From positions 186,001-250,000 of the forward strand of contig JAPFFF010000077.1 of the NCBI GenBank assembly GCA_039105265.1: DNA of 64,000 nucleotides, given 5' to 3'. The DNA is from Tritrichomonas musculus. Its lineage: Eukaryota > Parabasalia > Tritrichomonadida > Tritrichomonadidae. Position numbers and translations under genes: made by a program. Positions 10,560 through 23,549 of this stretch are shown piece after piece. The first letter of the stretch is position 1. Each line of letters starts with the position of its first letter. Under the pieces are notes generated by a model. That model had not been told where the DNA came from and searched no databases. It saw only the letters and a program-made list of their open reading frames with translations.

Positions 10560-13229
10560 GTAGTTCTCGTTGCATCTGATGATTCAACTGCAGTTCTCGT
10601 TGCATCTGATGATTCAACTGCAGTTCTCGTTGAATCTGATGATTCAACTGCAGTTCTCGTTGAATCTGATGATTCAACTGCAGTTCTCGTTGCATCTGAT
10701 GATTCAACTGCAGTTCTCGTTGCATCTGATGATTCAACTGCAGTTGTCGTTGCATCTGATGATTCAACTGCAGTTCTTGTTTCATCTTATTATTAAACTG
10801 CAGTTCTCGTTGCATCTGATGATTCAACTGCAGTTCTCGTTGCATCTGATGATTCAACTGCAGTTGTCGTTGCATCTGATGATTCAACTGCAGTTCTCGT
10901 TGCATCTGATGATTCAACTGCAGTTCTCGTTGCATCTGATGATTCAACTGCAGTTCTTGTTTCATCTTATTATTAAACTGCAGTTCTCGTTGCATCTGAT
11001 GATTCAACTGCAGTTCTCGTTGCATCTGATGATTCAACTGCAGTTCTCGTTGAATCTGATGATTCAACTGCAGTTGTCGTTGCATCTGATGATTCAACTG
11101 CAGTTGTCGTTGCATCTGATGATTCAACTGCAGTTCTCGTTGAATCTGATGATTCAACTGTAGTTCTCGTTGCATCTGATGATTCAACTGCAGTTCTCGT
11201 TGAATCTGATGATTCAACTGTAGTTCTCGTTGAATCTGATGATTCAACTGCAGTTCTCGTTGAATCTGATGATTCAACTGTAGTTCTCGTTGAATCTGAT
11301 GGTTCAACTGCAGTTCTCGTTGAATCTGATGATTCAACTGCAGTTCTCGTTGAATCTGATGATTCAACTGCAGTTGTCGTTGCATCTGATGATTCAACTG
11401 CAGTTCTCGTTGAATCTGATGATTCAACTGTAGTTCTCGTTGCATCTGATGATTCAACTGCAGTTCTCGTTGAATCTGATGATTCAACTGTAGTTCTCGT
11501 TGCATCTGATGATTCAACTGCAGTTCTCGTTGAATCTGATGATTCAACTGCAGTTCTCGTTGCATCTGATGATTCAACTGCAGTTCTCGTTGAATCTGAT
11601 GATTCAACTGCAGTTCTCGTTGCATCTGATGATTCAACTGCAGTTCTCGTTGCATCTGATGATTCAACTGCAGTTCTCGTTGCATCTGATGATTCAACTG
11701 CAGTTCTCGTTGAATCTGATGATTCAACTGCAGTTCTCGTTGAATCTGATGATTCAACTGCAGTTCTCGTTGCATCTGATGATTCAACTGCAGTTCTTGT
11801 TGAATCTTATTATTAAACTGCAGTTCTCGTTGAATCTTATGATTAAACTGCAGTTCTCGTTGAATCTTATGATTAAACTGCAGTTCTTGTTGAATCTTAT
11901 TATTAAACTGCAGTTCTCGTTGCATCTGATGATTCAACTGCAGTTCTCGTTGCATCTGATGATTCAACTGCAGTTCTCGTTGCATCTGATGATTCAACTG
12001 CAGTTCTCGTTGAATCTGATGATTCAACTGCAGTTCTCGTTGAATCTGATGATTCAACTGCAGTTCTTGTTGCATCTGATGATTCAACTGCAGTTCTCGT
12101 TGAATCTGATGATTCAACTGCAGTTCTCGTTGCATCTGATGATTCAACTGCAGTTCTCGTTGAATCTGATGATTCAACTGCAGTTGTCGTTGAATCTGAT
12201 GATTCAACTGCAGTTCTCGTTGCATCTGATGATTCAACTGCAGTTCTCGTTGAATCTGATGATTCAACTGTAGTTCTCGTTGCATCTGATGATTCAACTG
12301 CAGTTCTCGTTGAATCTGATGATTCAACTGTAGTTCTCGTTGAATCTGATGATTCAACTGCAGTTCTCGTTGCATCTGATGATTCAACTGCAGTTGTCGT
12401 TGCATCTGATGATTCAACTGCAGTTGTCGTTGCATCTGATGATTCAACTGCAGTTCTCGTTGAATCTGATGATTCAACTGCAGTTCTTGTTGCATCTGAT
12501 GATTCAACTGCAGTTCTCGTTGCATCTGATGATTCAACTGCAGTTCTTGTTTCATCTTATTATTAAACTGCAGTTCTCGTTGCATCTGATGATTCAACTG
12601 CAGTTCTCGTTGCATCTGATGATTCAACTGCAGTTCTCGTTGAATCTGATGATTCAACTGCAGTTCTCGTTGCATCTGATGATTCAACTGCAGTTGTCGT
12701 TGCATCTGATGATTCAACTGCAGTTCTCGTTGAATCTGATGATTCAACTGTAGTTCTCGTTGCATCTGATGATTCAACTGCAGTTCTCGTTGAATCTGAT
12801 GATTCAACTGTAGTTCTCGTTGAATCTGATGATTCAACTGCAGTTCTCGTTGAATCTGATGATTCAACTGTAGTTCTCGTTGAATCTGATGGTTCAACTG
12901 CAGTTCTCGTTGAATCTGATGATTCAACTGCAGTTCTCGTTGAATCTGATGATTCAACTGCAGTTCTTGTTGCATCTGATGATTCAACTGCAGTTCTCGT
13001 TGAATCTGATGATTCAACTGTAGTTCTCGTTGCATCTGATGATTCAACTGCAGTTCTCGTTGAATCTGATGATTCAACTGTAGTTCTCGTTGCATCTGAT
13101 GATTCAACTGCAGTTCTCGTTGAATCTGATGGTTCAACTGCAGTTCTCGTTGCATCTGATTATTCAACTGCAGTTCTTGTTTCATCTTATTATTAAACTG
13201 CAGTTCTCGTTGAATCTTATTATTAAACT

Positions 13230-14099
13230 GTAGTTCTCGTTGCATCTGATGATTCAACTGCAGTTCTCGTTGCATCTGATGATTCAACTGCAGTTCTCGT
13301 TGCATCTGATGATTCAACTGCAGTTCTCGTTGAATCTGATGATTCAACTGCAGTTCTCGTTGAATCTGATGATTCAACTGCAGTTCTCGTTGCATCTGAT
13401 GATTCAACTGCAGTTCTTGTTGAATCTTATTATTAAACTGCAGTTCTCGTTGAATCTTATGATTAAACTGCAGTTCTCGTTGAATCTTATGATTAAACTG
13501 CAGTTCTTGTTGAATCTTATTATTAAACTGCAGTTCTCGTTGCATCTGATGATTCAACTGCAGTTCTCGTTGCATCTGATGATTCAACTGCAGTTCTCGT
13601 TGCATCTGATGATTCAACTGCAGTTCTCGTTGCATCTGATGATTCAACTGCAGTTCTCGTTGAATCTGATGATTCAACTGCAGTTCTTGTTGCATCTGAT
13701 GATTCAACTGCAGTTCTCGTTGAATCTGATGATTCAACTGCAGTTCTCGTTGCATCTGATGATTCAACTGCAGTTCTCGTTGAATCTGATGATTCAACTG
13801 CAGTTGTCGTTGCATCTGATGATTCAACTGCAGTTGTCGTTGCATCTGATGATTCAACTGCAGTTCTCGTTGAATCTGATGATTCAACTGTAGTTCTCGT
13901 TGCATCTGATGATTCAACTGCAGTTCTGGTTGAATCTGATGATTCAACTGTAGTTCTCGTTGAATCTGATGATTCAACTGCAGTTCTCGTTGAATCTTAT
14001 GATTAAACTGCAGTTCTTGTTGAATCTGATGGTTCAACTGCAGTTCTTGTTGCATCTGATGATTCAACTGCAGTTCTCGTTGAATCTTATTATTAAACT
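13230..14099 (+). repeat. 870-bp HOR, right pair, unit 1
   Basis: Counterpart of 6,181-7,050, offset 7,049. GTAG starts lie at 13,230, 13,890 and 13,950. It contains a unique CTGGTTG monomer at 13,920 that has lost its CpG. Confidence 0.83.
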
Positions 14100-14969
14100 G
14101 TAGTTCTCGTTGCATCTGATGATTCAACTGCAGTTCTCGTTGCATCTGATGATTCAACTGCAGTTCTCGTTGCATCTGATGATTCAACTGCAGTTCTCGT
14201 TGAATCTGATGATTCAACTGCAGTTCTCGTTGAATCTGATGATTCAACTGCAGTTGTCGTTGCATCTGATGATTCAACTGCAGTTCTTGTTGAATCTTAT
14301 TATTAAACTGCAGTTCTCGTTGAATCTTATGATTAAACTGCAGTTCTCGTTGAATCTTATGATTAAACTGCAGTTCTTGTTGAATCTTATTATTAAACTG
14401 CAGTTCTCGTTGCATCTGATGATTCAACTGCAGTTCTCGTTGCATCTGATGATTCAACTGCAGTTCTCGTTGCATCTGATGATTCAACTGCAGTTCTCGT
14501 TGCATCTGATGATTCAACTGCAGTTCTCGTTGAATCTGATGATTCAACTGCAGTTCTTGTTGCATCTGATGATTCAACTGCAGTTCTCGTTGCATCTGAT
14601 GATTCAACTGCAGTTCTCGTTGCATCTGATGATTCAACTGCAGTTCTCGTTGAATCTGATGATTCAACTGCAGTTGTCGTTGCATCTGATGATTCAACTG
14701 CAGTTGTCGTTGCATCTGATGATTCAACTGCAGTTCTCGTTGAATCTGATGATTCAACTGTAGTTCTCGTTGCATCTGATGATTCAACTGCAGTTCTCGT
14801 TGAATCTGATGATTCAACTGTAGTTCTCGTTGAATCTGATGATTCAACTGCAGTTCTCGTTGAATCTGATGATTCAACTGTAGTTCTCGTTGAATCTGAT
14901 GGTTCAACTGCAGTTCTCGTTGAATCTGATGATTCAACTGCAGTTCTCGTTGAATCTGATGATTCAACT
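14100..14969 (+). repeat. 870-bp HOR, right pair, unit 2
   Basis: Counterpart of 7,051-7,920, offset 7,049. GTAG monomers lie at 14,100, 14,760, 14,820 and 14,880. It is followed, as on the left, by a CTTGTTGC monomer, a CTTGTTTC-GATGATT monomer and a GAAT-ttatta monomer (14,970-15,059). Confidence 0.83.
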
Positions 14970-15719
14970 GCAGTTCTTGTTGCATCTGATGATTCAACTG
15001 CAGTTCTTGTTTCATCTGATGATTCAACTGCAGTTCTCGTTGAATCTTATTATTAAACTGCAGTTCTCGTTGCATCTGATGATTCAACTGCAGTTCTCGT
15101 TGCATCTGATGATTCAACTGCAGTTGTCGTTGCATCTGATGATTCAACTGCAGTTCTCGTTGCATCTGATGATTCAACTGCAGTTCTCGTTGAATCTGAT
15201 GATTCAACTGCAGTTCTCGTTGCATCTGATGATTCAACTGCAGTTCTCGTTGAATCTGATGATTCAACTGCAGTTCTCGTTGCATCTGATGATTCAACTG
15301 CAGTTCTCGTTGCATCTGATGATTCAACTGCAGTTCTCGTTGAATCTGATGATTCAACTGCAGTTCTCGTTGCATCTGATGATTCAACTGCAGTTGTCGT
15401 TGCATCTGATGATTCAACTGCAGTTCTCGTTGCATCTGATGATTCAACTGCAGTTCTCGTTGCATCTGATGATTCAACTGCAGTTCTCGTTGCATCTGAT
15501 GATTCAACTGCAGTTCTCGTTGCATCTGATGATTCAACTGCAGTTCTCGTTGAATCTGATGATTCAACTGCAGTTCTCGTTGCATCTGATGATTCAACTG
15601 CAGTTCTCGTTGCATCTGATGATTCAACTGCAGTTCTCGTTGCATCTGATGATTCAACTGCAGTTCTCGTTGCATCTGATGATTCAACTGCAGTTCTCGT
15701 TGAATCTGATGATTCAACT

Positions 15720-17009
15720 GCAGTTGTCGTTGCATCTGATGATTCAACTGCAGTTCTTGTTGCATCTTAATATTAAACGGCAGTTCTCGTTGCATTTGAT
15801 GATTCAACTGCAGTTCTCGTTGAATCTGATGATTCAACTGCAGTTCTCGTTGAATCTGATGATTCAACTGCAGTTGTCGTTGCATCTGATGATTCAACTG
15901 CAGTTCTTGTTGCATCTTAATATTAAACGGCAGTTCTCGTTGCATTTGATGATTCAACTGCAGTTCTCGTTGAATCTGATGATTCAACTGCAGTTCTCGT
16001 TGAATCTGATGATTCAACTGCAGTTGTCGTTGCATCTGATGATTCAACTGCAGTTCTCGTTGAATCTGATGATTCAACTGCAGTTCTCGTTGCATCTGAT
16101 GATTCAACTGCAGTTCTCGTTGCATCTGATGATTCAACTGCAGTTGTCGTTGCATCTGATGATTCAACTGCAGTTCTTGTTTCATCTTATTATTAAACTG
16201 CAGTTCTCGTTGAATCTTATTATTAAACTGCAGTTCTCGTTGAATCTGATGATTCAACTGCAGTTCTCGTTGAATCTGATGATTCAACTGCAGTTCTCGT
16301 TGCATCTGATGATTCAACTGCAGTTCTCGTTGCATCTGATGATTCAACTGCAGTTCTCGTTGCATCTGATGATTCAACTGCAGTTGTCGTTGAATCTGAT
16401 GATTCAACTGCAGTTCTCGTTGAATCTGATGATTCAACTGCAGTTCTCGTTGCATCTGATGATTCAACTGCAGTTCTTGTTGCATCTTAATATTAAACGG
16501 CAGTTCTTGTTGCATCTGATGATTCAACTGCAGTTCTCGTTGCATCTGATGATTCAACTGCAGTTCTCGTTGCATCTGATGATTCAACTGCAGTTCTCGT
16601 TGCATCTGATGATTCAACTGCAGTTCTCGTTGCATCTGATGATTCAACTGCAGTTCTCGTTGCATCTGATGATTCAACTGCAGTTCTCGTTGCATCTGAT
16701 GATTCAACTGCAGTTCTCGTTGAATCTGATGATTCAACTGCAGTTCTCGTTGCATCTGATGATTCAACTGCAGTTCTCGTTGCATCTGATGATTCAACTG
16801 CAGTTGTCGTTGCATCTGATGATTCAACTGCAGTTCTCGTTGAATCTGATGATTCAACTGCAGTTCTCGTTGCATCTGATGATTCAACTGCAGTTCTCGT
16901 TGCATCTGATGATTCAACTGCAGTTGTCGTTGCATCTGATGATTCAACTGCAGTTCTCGTTGAATCTGATGGTTCAACTGCAGTTCTCGTTGAATCTGAT
17001 GATTCAACT
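15720..17009 (+). repeat. Second B module, before K monomers appear
   Basis: Like 8,701-9,359, but the first step (R, CATTTGATG monomer, A, A, C7G) is doubled, with R at 15,750 and 15,900. It keeps the A14 + C7G monomer at 16,380 that the left singlet has at 9,210; zone 3 modules have C14 + C7G there. It ends with the GGTTC monomer at 16,950 and A at 16,980 that precede the first K monomer. Confidence 0.8.
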
Positions 17010-18989
17010 GCAGTTCTTATTTCATCTGATGATTCAACTGCAGTTCTCGTTGCATCTGATGATTCAACTGCAGTTCTCGTTGAATCTGATGATTCAACTG
17101 CAGTTGTCGTTGCATCTGATGATTCAACTGCAGTTCTCGTTGCATCTGATGATTCAACTGCAGTTCTCGTTGCATCTGATGATTCAACTGCAGTTCTCGT
17201 TGCATCTGATGATTCAACTGCAGTTCTCGTTGCATCTGATGATTCAACTGCAGTTCTCGTTGAATCTGATGATTCAACTGCAGTTCTCGTTGCATCTGAT
17301 GATTCAACTGCAGTTCTCGTTGCATCTGATGATTCAACTGCAGTTGTCGTTGCATCTGATGATTCAACTGCAGTTCTCGTTGAATCTGATGATTCAACTG
17401 CAGTTGTCGTTGCATCTGATGATTCAACTGCAGTTCTTGTTGCATCTTAATATTAAACGGCAGTTCTCGTTGCATCTGATGATTCAACTGCAGTTCTCGT
17501 TGCATCTGATGATTCAACTGCAGTTCTCGTTGCATCTGATGATTCAACTGCAGTTCTCGTTGCATCTGATGATTCAACTGCAGTTCTCGTTGAATCTGAT
17601 GATTCAACTGCAGTTCTCGTTGCATCTGATGATTCAACTGCAGTTCTCGTTGCATCTGATGATTCAACTGCAGTTCTCGTTGCATCTGATGATTCAACTG
17701 CAGTTCTCGTTGAATCTGATGATTCAACTGCAGTTGTCGTTGCATCTGATGATTCAACTGCAGTTCTTGTTGCATCTTAATATTAAACGGCAGTTCTCGT
17801 TGCATTTGATGATTCAACTGCAGTTCTCGTTGAATCTGATGATTCAACTGCAGTTCTCGTTGAATCTGATGATTCAACTGCAGTTGTCGTTGCATCTGAT
17901 GATTCAACTGCAGTTCTTGTTGCATCTTAATATTAAACGGCAGTTCTCGTTGCATTTGATGATTCAACTGCAGTTCTCGTTGAATCTGATGATTCAACTG
18001 CAGTTGTCGTTGCATCTGATGATTCAACTGCAGTTCTCGTTGAATCTGATGATTCAACTGCAGTTCTCGTTGCATCTGATGATTCAACTGCAGTTCTCGT
18101 TGCATCTGATGATTCAACTGCAGTTGTCGTTGCATCTGATGATTCAACTGCAGTTCTTGTTTCATCTTATTATTAAACTGCAGTTCTCGTTGAATCTTAT
18201 TATTAAACTGCAGTTCTCGTTGAATCTGATGATTCAACTGCAGTTCTCGTTGAATCTGATGATTCAACTGCAGTTCTCGTTGCATCTGATGATTCAACTG
18301 CAGTTCTCGTTGCATCTGATGATTCAACTGCAGTTGTCGTTGCATCTGATGATTCAACTGCAGTTCTCGTTGCATCTGATGATTCAACTGCAGTTCTCGT
18401 TGAATCTGATGATTCAACTGCAGTTCTCGTTGCATCTGATGATTCAACTGCAGTTCTTGTTGCATCTTAATATTAAACGGCAGTTCTTGTTGCATCTGAT
18501 GGTTCAACTGCAGTTCTCGTTGCATCTGATGATTCAACTGCAGTTCTCGTTGCATCTGATGATTCAACTGCAGTTCTCGTTGCATCTGATGATTCAACTG
18601 CAGTTCTCGTTGCATCTGATGATTCAACTGCAGTTCTCGTTGCATCTGATGATTCAACTGCAGTTCTCGTTGCATCTGATGATTCAACTGCAGTTCTCGT
18701 TGAATCTGATGATTCAACTGCAGTTCTCGTTGCATCTGATGATTCAACTGCAGTTCTCGTTGCATCTGATGATTCAACTGCAGTTGTCGTTGCATCTGAT
18801 GATTCAACTGCAGTTCTCGTTGAATCTGATGATTCAACTGCAGTTCTCGTTGCATCTGATGATTCAACTGCAGTTCTCGTTGCATCTGATGATTCAACTG
18901 CAGTTGTCGTTGCATCTGATGATTCAACTGCAGTTCTCGTTGAATCTGATGGTTCAACTGCAGTTCTCGTTGAATCTGATGATTCAACT
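17010..18989 (+). repeat. B module, 66 monomers (free-standing)
   Basis: First unit to open with a K monomer (CTTATTTC). R monomers lie at 17,430, 17,760, 17,910 and 18,450. The 66-monomer form has lost one A14 monomer after 17,970 and lacks the CAATTCTCG monomer found in most other B modules. The same form recurs at 27,420 and 45,480. Confidence 0.88.
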
Positions 18990-20009
18990 GCAGTTCTTAT
19001 TTCATCTGATGATTCAACTGCAGTTCTCGTTGCATCTGATGATTCAACTGCAGTTCTCGTTGAATCTGATGATTCAACTGCAGTTCTCGTTGCATCTGAT
19101 GATTCAACTGCAGTTCTCGTTGCATCTGATGATTCAACTGCAGTTGTCGTTGCATCTGATGATTCAACTGCAGTTCTTGTTTCATCTTATTATTAAACTT
19201 CAGTTCTCGTTGAATCTGATGATTCAACTGCAGTTCTCGTTGCATCTGATGATTCAACTGCAGTTCTCGTTGCATCTGATGATTCAACTGCAGTTCTCGT
19301 TGCATCTGATGATTCAACTGCAGTTCTCGTTGAATCTGATGATTCAACTGCAGTTGTCGTTGCATCTGATGATTCAACTGCAGTTCTCGTTGAATCTGAT
19401 GATTCAACTGCAGTTCTTGTTTCATCTTATTATTAAACTGCAGTTCTCGTTGAATCTTATGATTAAACTGCAGTTCTTTTTGAATCTTATTATTAAACTA
19501 CAGTTCTCGTTGCATCTGATGATTCAACTGCAGTTCTCGTTGCATCTGATGATTCAACTGCAGTTCTCGTTGCATCTGATGATTCAACTGCAGTTCTCGT
19601 TGCATCTGATGATTCAACTGCAGTTCTCGTTGCATCTGATGATTCAACTGCAGTTCTCGTTGCATCTGATGATTCAACTGCAGTTCTCGTTGCATCTGAT
19701 GATTCAACTGCAGTTCTCGTTGAATCTGATGATTCAACTGCAGTTCTCGTTGCATCTGATGATTCAACTGCAGTTCTCGTTGCATCTGATGATTCAACTG
19801 CAGTTGTCGTTGCATCTGATGATTCAACTGCAGTTCTCGTTGAATCTGATGATTCAACTGCAGTTCTCGTTGCATCTGATGATTCAACTGCAGTTCTCGT
19901 TGCATCTGATGATTCAACTGCAGTTGTCGTTGCATCTGATGATTCAACTGCAGTTCTCGTTGAATCTGATGGTTCAACTGCAGTTCTCGTTGAATCTGAT
20001 GATTCAACT
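18990..20009 (+). repeat. S block: constant 34-monomer module (type copy)
   Basis: Opens with K at 18,990. It has the CTTGTTTC-ttatta monomer ending AACTT at 19,170, a TTATGATTAAA monomer at 19,440, the CTTTTTG monomer ending AACTA at 19,470, a run of C14 monomers, GGTTC at 19,950, and closes before K at 20,010. Eight complete copies start at 18,990, 23,550, 29,400, 33,390, 37,620, 41,610, 47,460 and 53,820; a truncated ninth starts at 56,850. I saw no difference among the eight complete copies. Confidence 0.88.
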
Positions 20010-23000
20010 GCAGTTCTTATTTCATCTGATGATTCAACTGCAGTTCTCGTTGCATCTGATGATTCAACTGCAGTTCTCGTTGAATCTGATGATTCAACTG
20101 CAGTTGTCGTTGCATCTGATGATTCAACTGCAGTTCTCGTTGCATCTGATGATTCAACTGCAGTTCTCGTTGCATCTGATGATTCAACTGCAGTTCTCGT
20201 TGCATCTGATGATTCAACTGCAGTTCTCGTTGCATCTGATGATTCAACTGCAGTTCTCGTTGAATCTGATGATTCAACTGCAGTTCTCGTTGCATCTGAT
20301 GATTCAACTGCAGTTCTCGTTGCATCTGATGATTCAACTGCAGTTCTCGTTGCATCTGATGATTCAACTGCAGTTCTCGTTGAATCTGATGATTCAACTG
20401 CAGTTGTCGTTGCATCTGATGATTCAACTGCAGTTCTTGTTGCATCTTAATATTAAACGGCAGTTCTCGTTGCATCTGATGATTCAACTGCAGTTCTCGT
20501 TGCATCTGATGATTCAACTGCAGTTCTCGTTGCATCTGATGATTCAACTGCAGTTCTCGTTGCATCTGATGATTCAACTGCAGTTCTCGTTGCATCTGAT
20601 GATTCAACTGCAGTTCTCGTTGCATCTGATGATTCAACTGCAGTTCTCGTTGCATCTGATGATTCAACTGCAGTTCTCGTTGCATCTGATGATTCAACTG
20701 CAGTTCTCGTTGAATCTGATGATTCAACTGCAGTTGTCGTTGCATCTGATGATTCAACTGCAGTTCTTGTTGCATCTTAATATTAAACGGCAGTTCTCGT
20801 TGCATTTGATGATTCAACTGCAATTCTCGTTGAATCTGATGATTCAACTGCAGTTCTCGTTGAATCTGATGATTCAACTGCAGTTGTCGTTGCATCTGAT
20901 GATTCAACTGCAGTTCTTGTTGCATCTTAATATTAAACGGCAGTTCTCGTTGCATTTGATGATTCAACTGCAGTTCTCGTTGAATCTGATGATTCAACTG
21001 CAGTTCTCGTTGAATCTGATGATTCAACTGCAGTTGTCGTTGCATCTGATGATTCAACTGCAGTTCTCGTTGAATCTGATGATTCAACTGCAGTTCTCGT
21101 TGCATCTGATGATTCAACTGCAGTTCTCGTTGCATCTGATGATTCAACTGCAGTTGTCGTTGCATCTGATGATTCAACTGCAGTTCTTGTTTCATCTTAT
21201 TATTAAACTGCAGTTCTCGTTGAATCTTATTATTAAACTGCAGTTCTCGTTGAATCTGATGATTCAACTGCAGTTCTCGTTGAATCTGATGATTCAACTG
21301 CAGTTCTCGTTGCATCTGATGATTCAACTGCAGTTCTCGTTGCATCTGATGATTCAACTGCAGTTGTCGTTGCATCTGATGATTCAACTGCAGTTCTCGT
21401 TGCATCTGATGATTCAACTGCAGTTCTCGTTGAATCTGATGATTCAACTGCAGTTCTCGTTGCATCTGATGATTCAACTGCAGTTCTTGTTGCATCTTAA
21501 TATTAAACGGCAGTTCTTGTTGCATCTGATGGTTCAACTGCAGTTCTCGTTGCATCTGATGATTCAACTGCAGTTGTCGTTGCATCTGATGATTCAACTG
21601 CAGTTCTCGTTGCATCTGATGATTCAACTGCAGTTCTCGTTGAATCTGATGATTCAACTGCAGTTCTCGTTGCATCTGATGATTCAACTGCAGTTCTTGT
21701 TGCATCTTAATATTAAACGGCAGTTCTTGTTGCATCTGATGGTTCAACTGCAGTTCTCGTTGCATCTGATGATTCAACTGCAGTTCTCGTTGCATCTGAT
21801 GATTCAACTGCAGTTCTCGTTGCATCTGATGATTCAACTGCAGTTCTCGTTGCATCTGATGATTCAACTGCAGTTGTCGTTGCATCTGATGATTCAACTG
21901 CAGTTCTCGTTGAATCTGATGATTCAACTGCAGTTCTCGTTGCATCTGATGATTCAACTGCAGTTCTCGTTGCATCTGATGATTCAACTGCAGTTGTCGT
22001 TGCATCTGATGATTCAACTGCAGTTCTCGTTGAATCTGATGGTTCAACTGCAGTTCTCGTTGAATCTGATGATTCAACTGCAGTTCTTATTTCATCTGAT
22101 GATTCAACTGCAGTTGTCGTTGCATCTGATGATTCAACTGCAGTTCTCGTTGAATCTGATGATTCAACTGCAGTTCTCGTTGCATCTGATGATTCAACTG
22201 CAGTTCTCGTTGCATCTGATGATTCAACTGCAGTTGTCGTTGCATCTGATGATTCAACTGCAGTTCTTGTTTCATCTTATTATTAAACTTCAGTTCTCGT
22301 TGAATCTGATGATTCAACTGCAGTTCTCGTTGCATCTGATGATTCAACTGCAGTTCTCGTTGCATCTGATGATTCAACTGCAGTTCTCGTTGAATCTGAT
22401 GATTCAACTGCAGTTGTCGTTGCATCTGATGATTCAACTGCAGTTCTTGTTGCATCTTAATATTAAACGGCAGTTCTCGTTGCATTTGATGATTCAACTG
22501 CAGTTCTCGTTGAATCTGATGATTCAACTGCAGTTCTCGTTGAATCTGATGATTCAACTGCAGTTGTCGTTGCATCTGATGATTCAACTGCAGTTCTCGT
22601 TGAATCTGATGATTCAACTGCAGTTCTCGTTGCATCTGATGATTCAACTGCAGTTCTCGTTGCATCTGATGATTCAACTGCAGTTGTCGTTGCATCTGAT
22701 GATTCAACTGCAGTTCTTGTTTCATCTTATTATTAAACTGCAGTTCTCGTTGAATCTTATTATTAAACTGCAGTTCTCGTTGAATCTGATGATTCAACTG
22801 CAGTTCTCGTTGAATCTGATGATTCAACTGCAGTTCTCGTTGCATCTGATGATTCAACTGCAGTTCTCGTTGCATCTGATGATTCAACTGCAGTTGTCGT
22901 TGCATCTGATGATTCAACTGCAGTTCTCGTTGCATCTGATGATTCAACTGCAGTTCTCGTTGAATCTGATGATTCAACTGCAGTTCTCGTTGCATCTGAT

Positions 23001-23549
23001 GATTCAACTGCAGTTCTTGTTGCATCTTAATATTAAACGGCAGTTCTTGTTGCATCTGATGGTTCAACTGCAGTTCTCGTTGCATCTGATGATTCAACTG
23101 CAGTTCTCGTTGCATCTGATGATTCAACTGCAGTTCTCGTTGCATCTGATGATTCAACTGCAGTTCTCGTTGCATCTGATGATTCAACTGCAGTTCTCGT
23201 TGCATCTGATGATTCAACTGCAGTTCTCGTTGCATCTGATGATTCAACTGCAGTTCTCGTTGAATCTGATGATTCAACTGCAGTTCTCGTTGCATCTGAT
23301 GATTCAACTGCAGTTCTCGTTGCATCTGATGATTCAACTGCAGTTGTCGTTGCATCTGATGATTCAACTGCAGTTCTCGTTGAATCTGATGATTCAACTG
23401 CAGTTCTCGTTGCATCTGATGATTCAACTGCAGTTCTCGTTGCATCTGATGATTCAACTGCAGTTGTCGTTGCATCTGATGATTCAACTGCAGTTCTCGT
23501 TGAATCTGATGGTTCAACTGCAGTTCTCGTTGAATCTGATGATTCAACT
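18990..23549 (+). repeat. Zone 3 HOR 1 (4,560 bp)
   Basis: S block 18,990-20,009, then a 69-monomer B module (20,010-22,079), then a 49-monomer chimera (22,080-23,549). The chimera begins with the first monomers of S (K, then the CTTGTTTC-ttatta monomer ending AACTT at 22,260) and switches to B sequence at about 22,380-22,440. K monomers lie at 18,990, 20,010 and 22,080. Confidence 0.88.

Larger units (their letters stand above)
10560..15479 (+). repeat. Zone 2, right copy of the ~7.1-kb duplication
   Basis: GTAG monomers at 10,560, 11,160, 11,220, 11,280, 11,430, 11,490, 12,270, 12,330, 12,750, 12,810, 12,870, 13,020, 13,080, 13,230, 13,890, 13,950, 14,100, 14,760, 14,820 and 14,880 track the left copy. 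The counterpart of the 8,431 GTAG monomer is GCAG at 15,480. After 14,880 the GTAG variant disappears for 42.6 kb. Confidence 0.88.

Noticed and set aside
9013-17007. Long - strand frames built of QRELQLNHQM units (also 2,819-9,016, 60,470-63,997 and many between K monomers)
   Set aside because: Same cause. The stops come from K (CTTATTTC) and ACAG monomers; the lengths simply report HOR spacing.
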